Assembly: GCF_900129565.1 (NCBI RefSeq)
Contig: NZ_FQWD01000002.1
Location: forward strand, 824,718-888,717
DNA length: 64,000 bases
Direction of reading: 5' to 3'
Origin: Marisediminitalea aggregata
GTDB lineage: Bacteria > Pseudomonadota > Gammaproteobacteria > Enterobacterales > Alteromonadaceae
Shown here: one piece after another, positions 35,834 through 45,349 of the stretch
How positions within the stretch are numbered: the stretch's first letter is position 1
How the letters are laid out: the number at the start of each line of letters is the position of its first letter
The notes under the pieces: model-generated
Database searches by the model: none
What the model was told of the DNA's origin: nothing
Seen by the model: the letters and a program-made list of their open reading frames with translations, nothing else
Position numbers and translations under genes: made by a program

Positions 35834-36283
35834 ATGCCTGCTGAGAAAGAAACCAAATCCCTTGGCCTTTTGGCACTTGCCGGGCTCACCCCGTACCAGC
35901 CAAAGGACGACGAAGAGTATATGAACGATGCTCAAATGGAGCATTTTCGTTTAATACTTAAGGCCTGGCGTAATCAGTTGCGCGAAGAAGTGGATCGCAC
36001 TGTAACTCATATGAAAGATGAGGCTGCAAATTTCCCTGACCCGGTAGACCGTGCAGCTCAGGAAGAAGAATTCAGTCTTGAGTTGAGAACACGTGACCGC
36101 GAGCGCAAGCTAATCAAAAAAATCGAGAAAACCCTGAAGCGCATTGAAGAAGACGATTTTGGCTTCTGTGACTCATGCGGTATCGAGATCGGTATTCGCC
36201 GTTTAGAAGCCAGACCCACTGCAGACTTATGTATTGACTGCAAAACCATGGCTGAAATTAAAGAGAAGCAACTACAGGGGTAA
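35834..36283 (+). CDS. dksA: DksA, RNA polymerase-binding transcription factor
   Basis: This 149-residue factor acts with ppGpp through the RNA polymerase secondary channel in the stringent response. It has the N-terminal [13 protein letters not shown], the coiled coil with the conserved tip residues in [11 protein letters not shown], and the zinc finger [17 protein letters not shown] with CIDC (spacing C-x2-C-x17-C-x2-C). AGGAG precedes the ATG at 35834. The 213-bp upstream region has a small CTGTAC/GTACAG hairpin (35677-35694). sfsA-dksA-gluQ order is conserved. Confidence 0.98.
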   Translation: MPAEKETKSLGLLALAGLTPYQPKDDEEYMNDAQMEHFRLILKAWRNQLREEVDRTVTHMKDEAANFPDPVDRAAQEEEFSLELRTRDRERKLIKKIEKTLKRIEEDDFGFCDSCGIEIGIRRLEARPTADLCIDCKTMAEIKEKQLQG

Positions 36284-36355
36284 CCCTGGTGGTACCGGCC
36301 TGTTGTCTTTAGCAGGCTGGTTGCTTTGCCACATTAGTATTGCTTTACAATAGCG

Positions 36356-37294
36356 ATGCAGGATTCCTTGTCCCGTTTTTCTTCCCCCTCTCACCCTAAT
36401 CGGTACGTTGGCAGATTCGCCCCATCACCGACGGGTCCGTTGCACTTTGGTTCTTTAATTGCCGCCTTGGCCAGTTTCCTGGATGCCCGAGCAAACAAGG
36501 GGCGATGGCTGTTACGCATGGAAGATATTGACCAGCCGCGTTGTGTCGACGGTGCAGACACGGTCATTATTGAACAGCTGCGAGCACACGGGCTGCAATG
36601 GGACGGCGACATCTGGTATCAGTCACAGCGACTGGATGCTTACAAAAGCATCATCGACACATTGCACCAGCAAAATCGAGTGTACGGATGCGGTTGTACG
36701 CGTAAACAAATACGCCTACAAGGCGGCATATACCCCGGCACTTGCCGCCAGGCATCACGCCCGCTGCAGGATAATGCAGTGCGATTGCAGTGTGACCACA
36801 TGGTTTCTGAATTCACCGATCTGATATTGGGGCCTGTGAGCGTAACCGAGCCACATGCGCTTGAAGATACGCTGTTGCAGCGCCGTGATGGCATCTACAG
36901 CTATAATCTGGTGGTCGTGGTTGACGATATTGCCCAGGGCGTAACCCATATCGTGCGAGGCAGTGATTTGCTGGATACGACTGCGGCACATCTGACCCTG
37001 TATCATTGCCTGGGAGCCTCCCCTCCCCAATATGCGCACATTCCCGTTGCGGCCACAGCAACCGGACGCAAGTTGAGTAAGCAAAACCACGCCAGAGCAT
37101 TAGATTGCCAGACGCCGGAGCATAACTTACTTCGCGCACTGGACTTTTTAGGGCTATCTGCCGTTCAGGGCAGTACTGTATCGGATATATTAGACTCCGC
37201 AATTGCAAGCTGGCAGTATGGAAATGTGCCTAAAATGCAGGAAGTTATTGTCGATGAGTCAGAATCTACTTATCATACCGGCCGAGATATTTGA
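36356..37294 (+). CDS. gluQ: GluQ-RS, glutamyl-Q tRNA(Asp) synthetase
   Basis: This 312-residue paralogue of the GluRS catalytic domain adds glutamate to queuosine in tRNA-Asp. It has RFAPSPTGPLHFGSL (class I HIGH region), LRMEDIDQPR, a zinc site CGCTRKQI with YPGTC, and KLSKQNHA (KMSKS region). It lacks the anticodon-binding domain, as expected. It lies between dksA and pcnB, and its stop is inside the pcnB ribosome-binding region. Confidence 0.96.
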   Translation: MQDSLSRFSSPSHPNRYVGRFAPSPTGPLHFGSLIAALASFLDARANKGRWLLRMEDIDQPRCVDGADTVIIEQLRAHGLQWDGDIWYQSQRLDAYKSIIDTLHQQNRVYGCGCTRKQIRLQGGIYPGTCRQASRPLQDNAVRLQCDHMVSEFTDLILGPVSVTEPHALEDTLLQRRDGIYSYNLVVVVDDIAQGVTHIVRGSDLLDTTAAHLTLYHCLGASPPQYAHIPVAATATGRKLSKQNHARALDCQTPEHNLLRALDFLGLSAVQGSTVSDILDSAIASWQYGNVPKMQEVIVDESESTYHTGRDI

Positions 37295-37306
37295 GGAGTA
37301 ACCATC

Positions 37307-38674
37307 ATCATTACCCGCGTTCTGGACAAAGTGAAGCGAGTGTTAAGCCGCGAAACAAGTGAATCCGCACTACAAGGTGTTGTGATCCCGCGCGCCGAGC
37401 ACTGTATTTCACGGGAAGACATTAGCGATAACGCGTTAAAAGTCATGTACCGCCTGAATAATGCTGGCTTTGAAGCCTACCTGGTTGGTGGCTGCGTTCG
37501 CGACTTAATGTTGGGTCATAAACCCAAGGATTTTGATGTTGTTACCAATGCAACACCGGAACAAATTAAAGGCTTGTTCCGAAACTGCCGGTTAATCGGC
37601 CGCCGCTTCCGACTTGCACATATTGTATTTGGTCGTGAGATAATCGAAGTAGCGACTTTCCGCGGCCATCACAGTGACGAGTCCAGTAACTCCAAACAGG
37701 ACGAGCAAGGGCAACTGGTCCGCGACAACGTATTTGGCACCATTGAAGAAGACGCAGAACGACGCGACTTTACCTTTAATGCCATGTACTACGAAGTAGC
37801 TAACTTCACTGTCACTGACTTTGCCAATGGCGTAAACGCCATTAAACGCATGGAAGTCGACCTGATTGGCGACCCGGATGTACGTTACCGCGAAGATCCG
37901 GTTCGCATGCTACGCGCTGTGCGTTTTGCCGCTAAACTCGGCATGAGCATCACACCGCGTACAGCCAAACCCATTTTTACTCATGGCCACCTGCTGAGTA
38001 ACATACCGCCTGCGCGGTTGTTCGAAGAAACCATGAAGCTGTTTTTGTCGGGTCAGGGACTCAGTACTTTCCGCCTGCTTAACCAGTATAAACTGCTGGA
38101 CCCGCTATTTCCGGCGCTCGCCAATGTATTGCACACCAAAGACAGTCGCGAAGTTCAGTTACTTGAAATTGTACTGAAGAACACCGACGACCGAATCAAT
38201 AGCGGTCAGCGCGTTACACCGGCATTCCTGTACGCCACCTTGTTGTGGTATCCGGTTGAAGAGCACGCGATGAAACTGCAGGCTGAGGCCGGTCTGAACA
38301 ACCATGATGCCTTCAATATTGCGATGGGCGATATTTTGCACCGCCAAACTCAGCGAATTATGATACCCAAACGCTTCAGCACTGTGATCAGAGATATCTG
38401 GATGTTACAGCAGCGCCTGCCACGTCGCTTCGGTCGCCGCGCATTCCAGTTGCTGTCGCACCCTAAATTCAGAGCAGGCTACGACTTCTTGCTGGCCCGA
38501 GGCCAGGTAGAAGGAGGGCAAATCCTGGAGCTTGCCGATTGGTGGACACAATTCCAACACGCTGATGCAGGTAAACAAAAGAAACTGCTAAATCAGTTAC
38601 GTCAAAAAGAGGGCGCAGCACCGCGTAAGCGCCGTCGTCCTCGTAAGCCAAAGCCTGAAAATCATGCAGAGTAG
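37307..38674 (+). CDS. pcnB: Poly(A) polymerase I, probable AUC or AUU start
   Basis: This enzyme of about 455 residues adds poly(A) tails to RNA and promotes decay. It has LVGGCVRDLMLGHKPKDFDV (nucleotidyltransferase site), RLAHIVFG, EEDAERRDFTFNAMYY, YREDPVRMLRAVRFAAKLG and an Arg/Lys-rich tail. No ATG, GTG or TTG fits the ribosome-binding site GAGGAG (37293-37298). The frame after it reads ATC ATC ATT ACC CGC GTT, which encodes the TRV...RVLSRE beginning aligned with E. coli PcnB, whose start is AUU. I place the start at ATC 37307, with ATT 37310 next best. A GTG at 37331 would drop eight conserved residues and lacks a ribosome-binding site. Confidence 0.9.
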   Translation: MITRVLDKVKRVLSRETSESALQGVVIPRAEHCISREDISDNALKVMYRLNNAGFEAYLVGGCVRDLMLGHKPKDFDVVTNATPEQIKGLFRNCRLIGRRFRLAHIVFGREIIEVATFRGHHSDESSNSKQDEQGQLVRDNVFGTIEEDAERRDFTFNAMYYEVANFTVTDFANGVNAIKRMEVDLIGDPDVRYREDPVRMLRAVRFAAKLGMSITPRTAKPIFTHGHLLSNIPPARLFEETMKLFLSGQGLSTFRLLNQYKLLDPLFPALANVLHTKDSREVQLLEIVLKNTDDRINSGQRVTPAFLYATLLWYPVEEHAMKLQAEAGLNNHDAFNIAMGDILHRQTQRIMIPKRFSTVIRDIWMLQQRLPRRFGRRAFQLLSHPKFRAGYDFLLARGQVEGGQILELADWWTQFQHADAGKQKKLLNQLRQKEGAAPRKRRRPRKPKPENHAE

Positions 38675-39167
38675 TCGCGTTTTTATTGGACTGGGCAGCA
38701 ACCTGGGCGACTCAGTCGGACAATTGGTTGCCGCCATTTGCGCCATCAACGATCTGGAAGGCACGCAAGTCGTGAATTCATCCTCGTTTTATCAAAGCAA
38801 GCCAATGGGACCGCCCGACCAACCGCCTTATGTAAATGCGGTGGCAAAACTCACTACCACGATGCAACCCCACGATTTATTGCGCAGTCTGCAAAAAATT
38901 GAGACAGCGCTGGGACGAATTCGCGATGGCGAACGCTGGGGCCCACGCACAGTGGATTTAGACATACTACTGTTCGGTGAAGAAACCATCGACACTCCGG
39001 ATCTCACCGTGCCCCATTACGGCATGGCAGAGCGTGAATTTGTTCTGGTACCGCTGTTTGAAATCGCACCTGAACTTATTATGCCCGACGGCCACCCGTT
39101 ATCTGTATGGGTGTCCCGTTGCTCTCTTGATGGCCTGAAGCGCCTTCCCTCTTCCAATCGCACGTAA
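38664..39167 (+). CDS. folK: 6-hydroxymethyl-7,8-dihydropterin pyrophosphokinase
   Basis: This 167-residue enzyme transfers pyrophosphate from ATP in folate synthesis. It has VFIGLGSNLGDS, SSFYQSKPMGPPDQPPYVNAV, LQKIETALGRIR, the family signature RWGPRTVDLDILLFG and VPHYGMAEREFVLVPLFEIAP. The ATG at 38664 overlaps the end of pcnB by 11 bases, the usual coupling. Confidence 0.97.
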   Translation: MQSSRVFIGLGSNLGDSVGQLVAAICAINDLEGTQVVNSSSFYQSKPMGPPDQPPYVNAVAKLTTTMQPHDLLRSLQKIETALGRIRDGERWGPRTVDLDILLFGEETIDTPDLTVPHYGMAEREFVLVPLFEIAPELIMPDGHPLSVWVSRCSLDGLKRLPSSNRT

Positions 39168-39208
39168 AATACGTATAGTTCCCGTGTATCCTCTTTAGGA
39201 GATCACCT

Positions 39209-40003
39209 ATGAAAAAAATAACAATTTCTACCCTGCTGGCAAAAAAGCAACGCGCTGAGAAAATCACTGCGCTGACCGCTTATGACGCGAGTTTTGCCAA
39301 GCTATTCGACGAGCAAGGCATTGATGTGCTGCTCATTGGCGACTCATTGGGTATGGTGCTGCAAGGACAGGACAGCACGTTGCCGGTAACCACAACCGAC
39401 ATTGCCTACCACACGCGATCGGTTCGCGCTGGTGCGGAACGCGCTTTTGTGATCGCTGATATGCCATTTATGTCGTACGCAACGCCAGAACAAACCTACG
39501 CTAACGCAGCGACATTGATGGCTGCTGGCGCCAGTATGGTTAAGCTGGAAGGCGGCGATTGGCTTGCAGAATCTATCAGTGGTCTGAGAGACCGTGGCGT
39601 TCCTGTGTGCGGCCACCTTGGTTTGACCCCTCAGTCAGTGAATGTTTTCGGCGGCTTTAAAGTACAGGGGCGTGAAGAGGACAAAGCACAACAGTTGCTG
39701 GATGACGCGTTAGCACTTGAACAGGCCGGTGCACAGCTATTGGTACTGGAACTGGTGCCAACTTCACTAGCCAAGCGTATCAGCGAAGCACTGACAATTC
39801 CGGTTATTGGTATCGGCGCCGGCCCTCACACAGATGGGCAAATCCTGGTTATGCACGACATGTTCGGCATCAGCGCCAATTACATGCCAAAGTTTTCAAA
39901 GAACTATTTAACCGAAACCGGTGATCTTCGCGAAGCGGTAAGCCGGTATATAGAACAGGTGCAAGCGGGCGAATTTCCTGGCCCGGAACACAGCTTCGAG
40001 TAA
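39209..40003 (+). CDS. panB: Ketopantoate hydroxymethyltransferase
   Basis: This 264-residue enzyme makes ketopantoate from ketoisovalerate, the first committed step of pantothenate synthesis. It has [66 protein letters not shown] and [25 protein letters not shown] precedes the ATG at 39209. It is followed after 2 bp by panC. Confidence 0.98.
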   Translation: MKKITISTLLAKKQRAEKITALTAYDASFAKLFDEQGIDVLLIGDSLGMVLQGQDSTLPVTTTDIAYHTRSVRAGAERAFVIADMPFMSYATPEQTYANAATLMAAGASMVKLEGGDWLAESISGLRDRGVPVCGHLGLTPQSVNVFGGFKVQGREEDKAQQLLDDALALEQAGAQLLVLELVPTSLAKRISEALTIPVIGIGAGPHTDGQILVMHDMFGISANYMPKFSKNYLTETGDLREAVSRYIEQVQAGEFPGPEHSFE

Positions 40004-40005
40004 TC

Positions 40006-40854
40006 ATGAAATTTATTGAAACCTTAAGCGCCCTGCGCGAGATTCGCCAGCAATGGCGTAATACTCAACAACGTGTTGCGTTCGTCCCAACCATGGGAAA
40101 TCTGCACGACGGTCACATCGAACTGGTGAAAAAAGCCAGGACACTGGCTGATGTCGTTGTTGTGTCGATTTTTGTTAACCCAATGCAGTTTGGTGCAAAC
40201 GAAGATCTGGACGCCTACCCACGCACTCTGGATGCCGATAAAGCCAAACTGGAAGCCGAAGGCGTAGACGCCTTGTTCTTTCCCTCAGCCAGCGACATCT
40301 ATCCGCACGGTTTGAATGAACAGACGTTCGTTGAGGTCCCCGGCATCTCAGATTTGTGGTGTGGAGCCAGTCGCCCCGGGCATTTTCGCGGTGTCGCGAC
40401 TATCGTATGTAAGCTTTTCAACATGGTTCAACCTGACGTTGCGTGTTTCGGCGAAAAAGACTTCCAGCAATTGCAGGTTATCCGCACTATGGTGGAAGAC
40501 TTATCCATGCCCATCGATATCGTTGGCGTTCCTACCCGCCGCCAGCCAGATGGATTAGCCATGAGCTCGCGCAACGGCTACCTGACCGAGACCCAACGAC
40601 AACAAGCCACGCAAATATTCGCTACCATGAACACGATGCGTGATGCCTTGCAAGCCAGGAGTGACAGCCAACAGGCCATTCTTGACCTGGCAACGGCGCA
40701 ATTAGAAGGGGCTGGTTTAAAACCTGACTACGTTGCCATTTGTAATGCCCGCACATTGCAGCCAGCCAATGAAGAAGACAACGATTTGGTAATCTTAATG
40801 GCGGCCTTTATGGGTAAGACCCGCCTCATCGATAATTTACACTTTACGCGTTAA
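40006..40854 (+). CDS. panC: Pantothenate synthetase
   Basis: This 282-residue ligase joins pantoate and beta-alanine. It has [18 protein letters not shown] (ATP site, HxGH), [60 protein letters not shown] and [10 protein letters not shown]. Its substrate beta-alanine would come from the PanP-type decarboxylase encoded 2.5 kb downstream, since panD is absent from this cluster. It is 2 bp after panB. Confidence 0.98.
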   Translation: MKFIETLSALREIRQQWRNTQQRVAFVPTMGNLHDGHIELVKKARTLADVVVVSIFVNPMQFGANEDLDAYPRTLDADKAKLEAEGVDALFFPSASDIYPHGLNEQTFVEVPGISDLWCGASRPGHFRGVATIVCKLFNMVQPDVACFGEKDFQQLQVIRTMVEDLSMPIDIVGVPTRRQPDGLAMSSRNGYLTETQRQQATQIFATMNTMRDALQARSDSQQAILDLATAQLEGAGLKPDYVAICNARTLQPANEEDNDLVILMAAFMGKTRLIDNLHFTR

Positions 40855-40861
40855 GCCCCTT

Positions 40862-40893
40862 TATGTCAGGGCAGACTGGTCTGCCCTGACATA
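40862..40893 (+). terminator. Strong hairpin after panC
   Basis: Perfect 14-bp arms TATGTCAGGGCAGA (40862-40875) and its complement (40880-40893) flank a CTGG loop, 8 bp after the panC stop. No T-run follows, so it may end transcription inefficiently or protect the mRNA 3' end. Confidence 0.6.
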
Positions 40894-40978
40894 ATTATCA
40901 CCTTTGCCCCAATCTACTTTGCCGGTCTTCTGACTCACTGCTACGCTTTACTTAGTTTCCGCAACGAGCCAATGCATT

Positions 40979-43387
40979 ATGAGTGACTCAACACACTCAA
41001 CTCACAGATTGTATGACGAGCTTCAGGACCTTTTGCGATGTGATAATCGCGTATTCAATTTTATTGACAGTACGGCCCTTGACGGCCTTTGGTATTGGGA
41101 CTTAGAAGCCCCCGAACACGAGTGGATGAGCGACTCGTTTTGGCAAACACTAGGCTATGATCCGGCGACTAAACAGCACTTAGCATCTGAATGGCAATCG
41201 ATCATTAATCAGGATGACCTGGCTGTCGCGACTGAAAATTGTTTAAAGCACTGTGAAGACCCATCACACCCCTATGACCAAATTGTTCGCTATACCCACG
41301 CCACGGGGAAAACGATCTGGGTTCGCTGCAGAGGGATGGCCATCCGGGACGAATCCGGAAAACCGATTCGATTGCTTGGTACACATACCGACGTTACCGC
41401 ATTAAAAGAACAAGAGCTGACGCGAGTACAAACTGAACAAGAGCAAAAACTGGCCTACAAAAAACAAGCCCTTGTACTCGAGGAGCTCGAAAGGACGGCC
41501 AGTATAGGCACCTGGGAGATAGACTTACAAACCAATGAAATCACCTGGAGCCCACAAACCAAGCGTATTCATGAGGTCCCTCAGGATTACACGCCAACCA
41601 TTACTTCCGGGATAAACTTTTATAAAGAAGGCGAGAGCCGCCGTGTGATATCTGAAGCAGTAGAGCAAGGTATTGCCCATGGCACGCCATGGGATTTAGA
41701 ACTTGAACTTGTCACCGCCAAAGGAAGAAATATTTGGGTGAGAGCCTTGGGTAAGCCCCACTTTGAGGACAACAAATGCGTCCGCTTATTTGGTGTTTTT
41801 CAGGACATATCCCAACAGAAACAAGTTGAAAAAGCGTTGCGTGATGCTCGCCAGGAAGCCATAAATAACGCCGTTCGATTGCAACTTGCCCACAACTCAG
41901 TCGGTATGGGCGTGTTTGAACTGGACCTGACAAACGGCGAATTACACTGGGACAAGTGGATGTACCCGCTCTACGGCGTATCTGAAGCGCAATTTTCCGG
42001 CGCTTATGATGCCTGGGAACGGTGTGTTCACCCCGAGGATATAGAGCAAGCGAAAGCGCTACTGGTTACCGCTATTGCAGAAACGAGTACGTATGACACC
42101 CAATTCAGAATTATCCGGCCCGACGACGGCAAGGTTCGACACATCAAGGCAAATGCGGCCGTAGTTACCGACGATACTGGTACGCCAGCCAAAGTGATTG
42201 GGGTAAACTATGATATTACCGACAAAGTAAATACGATGGCGGTGTTAAGGCAAGCTAAACAGAAAGCGGAAAGCGCGGCGCAGGCTAAGAGTGACTTTCT
42301 CGCCAATATGAGCCACGAAATCCGCACTCCGATGAATGCCATTCTGGGCGGAATTCAACTGCTAAGAAGCGCTAACCTGAATGAACCTCATAAAACGATT
42401 ATTAACAATGCCGCTTTTTCGGCACAGAGTTTACTCACTATCATCAATGATATTCTCGATTACTCGAAAATTGAGTCCAACAAACTTACTCTCGAAAAAG
42501 CGCCCTTTTCCCTCAAAGATGTTATCAATTCGATCACTTATGAACTGGATGCACTGGTTAGCAATAAAGGCATAAAGTTAATCACCGCCATAGAGAAAAA
42601 CGTAGAAGATGGCTGGATAGGAGATGTAGTCCGGGTAAAACAGGTGCTGCTGAATATTGTGTCCAATGCCGTTAAATTCACCTCTGAAGGCGAAGTACGC
42701 TTGCATATTCATTGTGAACAGTACCAAACCAAGCAGGCATTGTTTATTGAAGTGACCGATACCGGCATTGGTATGTCTGAAGCGATGTGTCAGCGTATTT
42801 TTGAACGCTTTACCCAGGCAGATACCTCTACGACCCGGAAATTTGGTGGCACTGGCCTGGGTATGTCGATTACGCAAAGCCTGGTTAATTTGATGGGGGG
42901 CGAACTGAGGCTCAATAGTACAGAGGGTAAGGGCACAACGGTGAATGTCATTTTACCCCTGACACCAACGCCGCTGGATGAAACAGGTACACCAGTAAGA
43001 ACCTTATCGACGCCGCAACTTGCCGGTGTGCGCGTACTGGTAGCCGAAGACAATGCAATCAATCAGGCTGTTATAGAGGCGTTTTTAAATGAAACTAACG
43101 CGGATATTACGCTGGTTGAGAATGGTATAGAAGCCGTCGATACAGTGAAACGTGAGGACTTCGATATCATACTGATGGACATTCATATGCCTGAAATGGA
43201 CGGGCGACAAGCTCAACAACACATCGCTCAGCTAAAAAAGCACATTCCTATTGTCGCGCTCACTGCCAATGTCATGCCTGACGACGTAGCCGGCTATATA
43301 AAGCAGGGATTCGTGAGCCACATTGGCAAACCTATTGAGGTAACTACCCTGTACAGTGTACTCAGGCAGTATACCGGGCGTGGATAG
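40979..43387 (+). CDS. PAS-rich hybrid histidine kinase
   Basis: This 802-residue protein has no membrane segment. Three PAS/PAC domains come first (about 18-140, 170-285 and 300-420; each ends in a DxT-type PAC strand such as GTHTDVTALKEQE). The kinase core follows with His446 in NMSHEIRTP, NIVSNAVKFT, DTGIGMSEAM and GGTGLGMSI. A C-terminal receiver (about 680-800) has EDN acidic residues and the phospho-acceptor Asp734 in LMDIHMPEMDG. It likely senses a small ligand or redox state in the cytoplasm. There is no output domain and no partner regulator nearby. It sits between panC and the convergent PanP gene. Confidence 0.9.
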   Translation: MSDSTHSTHRLYDELQDLLRCDNRVFNFIDSTALDGLWYWDLEAPEHEWMSDSFWQTLGYDPATKQHLASEWQSIINQDDLAVATENCLKHCEDPSHPYDQIVRYTHATGKTIWVRCRGMAIRDESGKPIRLLGTHTDVTALKEQELTRVQTEQEQKLAYKKQALVLEELERTASIGTWEIDLQTNEITWSPQTKRIHEVPQDYTPTITSGINFYKEGESRRVISEAVEQGIAHGTPWDLELELVTAKGRNIWVRALGKPHFEDNKCVRLFGVFQDISQQKQVEKALRDARQEAINNAVRLQLAHNSVGMGVFELDLTNGELHWDKWMYPLYGVSEAQFSGAYDAWERCVHPEDIEQAKALLVTAIAETSTYDTQFRIIRPDDGKVRHIKANAAVVTDDTGTPAKVIGVNYDITDKVNTMAVLRQAKQKAESAAQAKSDFLANMSHEIRTPMNAILGGIQLLRSANLNEPHKTIINNAAFSAQSLLTIINDILDYSKIESNKLTLEKAPFSLKDVINSITYELDALVSNKGIKLITAIEKNVEDGWIGDVVRVKQVLLNIVSNAVKFTSEGEVRLHIHCEQYQTKQALFIEVTDTGIGMSEAMCQRIFERFTQADTSTTRKFGGTGLGMSITQSLVNLMGGELRLNSTEGKGTTVNVILPLTPTPLDETGTPVRTLSTPQLAGVRVLVAEDNAINQAVIEAFLNETNADITLVENGIEAVDTVKREDFDIILMDIHMPEMDGRQAQQHIAQLKKHIPIVALTANVMPDDVAGYIKQGFVSHIGKPIEVTTLYSVLRQYTGRG

Positions 43388-43408
43388 GGGCAACCTGGGG
43401 TGGTAGCC

Positions 43409-45046
43409 TTAATTATTGACGACGTTCGCCAACGGTTCCCCGGAGAGCGTTAAGTCCTGCCAGACACGATTGCGCATCGCAATGTCATGCTGCTCTTGCA
43501 AAATCGCTTTTAAGTCAGCCACTGTGGTTAACGGATTTGCCAGCACCACTCTGAATACCGTAATGGGATAAGCACCGTAGGTCGGGCTTTCCAGGCGTGT
43601 CCGTGAAACAAATGATTTACCCGCCTCACGTTGAAGCTTTTGCACATTTACAACTAATCTGTCGACTTTGCCATTCAGTCGCTGCGCTTTACCGGCAGGT
43701 AACGCGAGTAAGGTTTGCTGAACAGACTGCGGACAGACACGGTAGGTCAGTAACGACAGCGTTGGCGAGGTAACCAGCTCAAAATCCGGATGCTCGTCTA
43801 TCATTTTGGCGAATTGCTTCGCTTTGTCGATACTTTGATTGATCAGCAACTCATAACCACGGCGCCCCAGAATATGTAATGACGAATACACCATCATAGC
43901 CATTCCGTTACGCGAGCCTTCCAGCGTTGTAGCGCCGAGGTCTTTTGAACCTTCCCGAAGAATATACTGCGCATGATGACGTACCGCATTGGCATGCTCA
44001 GGATTCTTAAACAATGTCATACCGGCCCCCATGGGGACATACATCTGTTTATGGGCGTCGATGGTAACAGAATCCGCCCGCTCAATGCCTTTCATAATGT
44101 AGCGGTAAGACTGTGAAAACAACGTCGCACCGCCCCAGGCAGCATCGACATGGAACCAGCACCCCAACTCTTTTGCCACATCAGCCAGTTCATCCAACGG
44201 ATCGACATGACCGGTTTCCGTGGTCCCACCAATCCCGACAATGGCCAGCAGCCGGTTGCCTTGTTCCTGGTAGGCTTTTCCTGCCTGCAGAGCTTTTTCC
44301 GGATCCAGCACCTGATCCGGGCACGGTAGTGTCAGCAGCCCTTCCCGGCCGATACCCAGCAGATCAACGGCTTTCGACAAACTGTAGTGACCACGTTTTG
44401 AGCAAAGCACGCCGAGGTTATTGATGTTGTAGTGACGAAGTGCACTGGCCAGGCCCGCTCGCGCGACACCTGAAAAGCCTGAGTCAGGCCCGAGAAGTTT
44501 GTTTCTGGCAACCCACAAAGCGGTAATATTAGCAACAGTCCCACCCGAACAGAATGCTCCTAAAGCGTGGCGGGCACTGTGCAGGTATTGCTCGTAAAAT
44601 GGTTCGGACTGTTCATAAACAAGGTTGTGCATCATGCCAAGCACCTGACGCTCCAACGGCGTGAATGCTTTTGACGTTTCAATCTTAACCAGGTTCTGAT
44701 TTAAACCAACAAGTAGCTTCGATAGCGACAGATGAAAATACGGCAGCGCCGAGGTCATGTGCCCGATAAAGGTTGGAGAATAGGTATTAACAGAGTGAGC
44801 AACCAGCTTTTCCAGCAGGTTTTCCGCATGCGTCGACACGAACTCTGGCGATTCAGGCATTGCTGCATCGGCAAAGTCCTGCTCAACCTCTTCCAGCGAG
44901 GTTTTCTTAGTCACCACATGTTGCGACAAAAAATCCAGAATATTGTCGGAAAGGTGTTGTTCAATTTGTGCCAGCTTGGAGTCTTTGTGTTCCGGTTTGG
45001 TAAACACACGAAACAGGTGCTCTAAGCTTACTTGTGCTTCACCCAC
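43409..45046 (-). CDS. panP: PanP, pyridoxal-phosphate aspartate 1-decarboxylase
   Basis: This PLP enzyme has 545 residues from the GTG at 45046 (AGAGG eight bases upstream); a GTG at 45055 sits too close to that site. It belongs to the group II decarboxylases: FIGHMTSALPYF, FCSGGTVANITALWVAR, GIGGTTETGHVDPL, FHVDAAWGGA and the PLP lysine 333 in TIDAHKQMYVP. The sequence resembles the aspartate decarboxylase PanP described in Vibrio, which makes beta-alanine when panD is missing. Its presence beside panB-panC, exactly where E. coli has panD, supports this. Glutamate decarboxylase is the main alternative. Confidence 0.88.
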   Translation of the reverse strand: MGEAQVSLEHLFRVFTKPEHKDSKLAQIEQHLSDNILDFLSQHVVTKKTSLEEVEQDFADAAMPESPEFVSTHAENLLEKLVAHSVNTYSPTFIGHMTSALPYFHLSLSKLLVGLNQNLVKIETSKAFTPLERQVLGMMHNLVYEQSEPFYEQYLHSARHALGAFCSGGTVANITALWVARNKLLGPDSGFSGVARAGLASALRHYNINNLGVLCSKRGHYSLSKAVDLLGIGREGLLTLPCPDQVLDPEKALQAGKAYQEQGNRLLAIVGIGGTTETGHVDPLDELADVAKELGCWFHVDAAWGGATLFSQSYRYIMKGIERADSVTIDAHKQMYVPMGAGMTLFKNPEHANAVRHHAQYILREGSKDLGATTLEGSRNGMAMMVYSSLHILGRRGYELLINQSIDKAKQFAKMIDEHPDFELVTSPTLSLLTYRVCPQSVQQTLLALPAGKAQRLNGKVDRLVVNVQKLQREAGKSFVSRTRLESPTYGAYPITVFRVVLANPLTTVADLKAILQEQHDIAMRNRVWQDLTLSGEPLANVVNN

Positions 45047-45349
45047 ACTACACACCTCTCGAATAGAAACAAATTTCTGTGGCAGACCTGTTCACGGGTC
45101 TTATCTACCACAGCATTGCGATAAGGCTACGTTTGAAACTCACCCTGTAAACTTAGCGGCAACCTTTCTTTCTGTTACCGAACTTTATCGCAGAATACAC
45201 AATACACCAAGTACCGGAGGCGCAATTGAATGTCACACCGGCCATTTCAGGGCAACGATTATAAGGATTTTAACGTAAAAGCCCACGAAAAAGTGTAACA
45301 CTATTGACACAAACGCCTACTTTCGCAGCATTTTCGCGCACTTTCAAGA
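45047..45349. other. Intergenic region upstream of panP
   Basis: These 303 bp hold the panP promoter region and no gene I can firmly support. One very short plus-strand frame, ATG 45230 to TAA 45298 (22 codons), has GGAGG nine bases upstream, but its sequence shows no recognisable feature. Confidence 0.5.
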
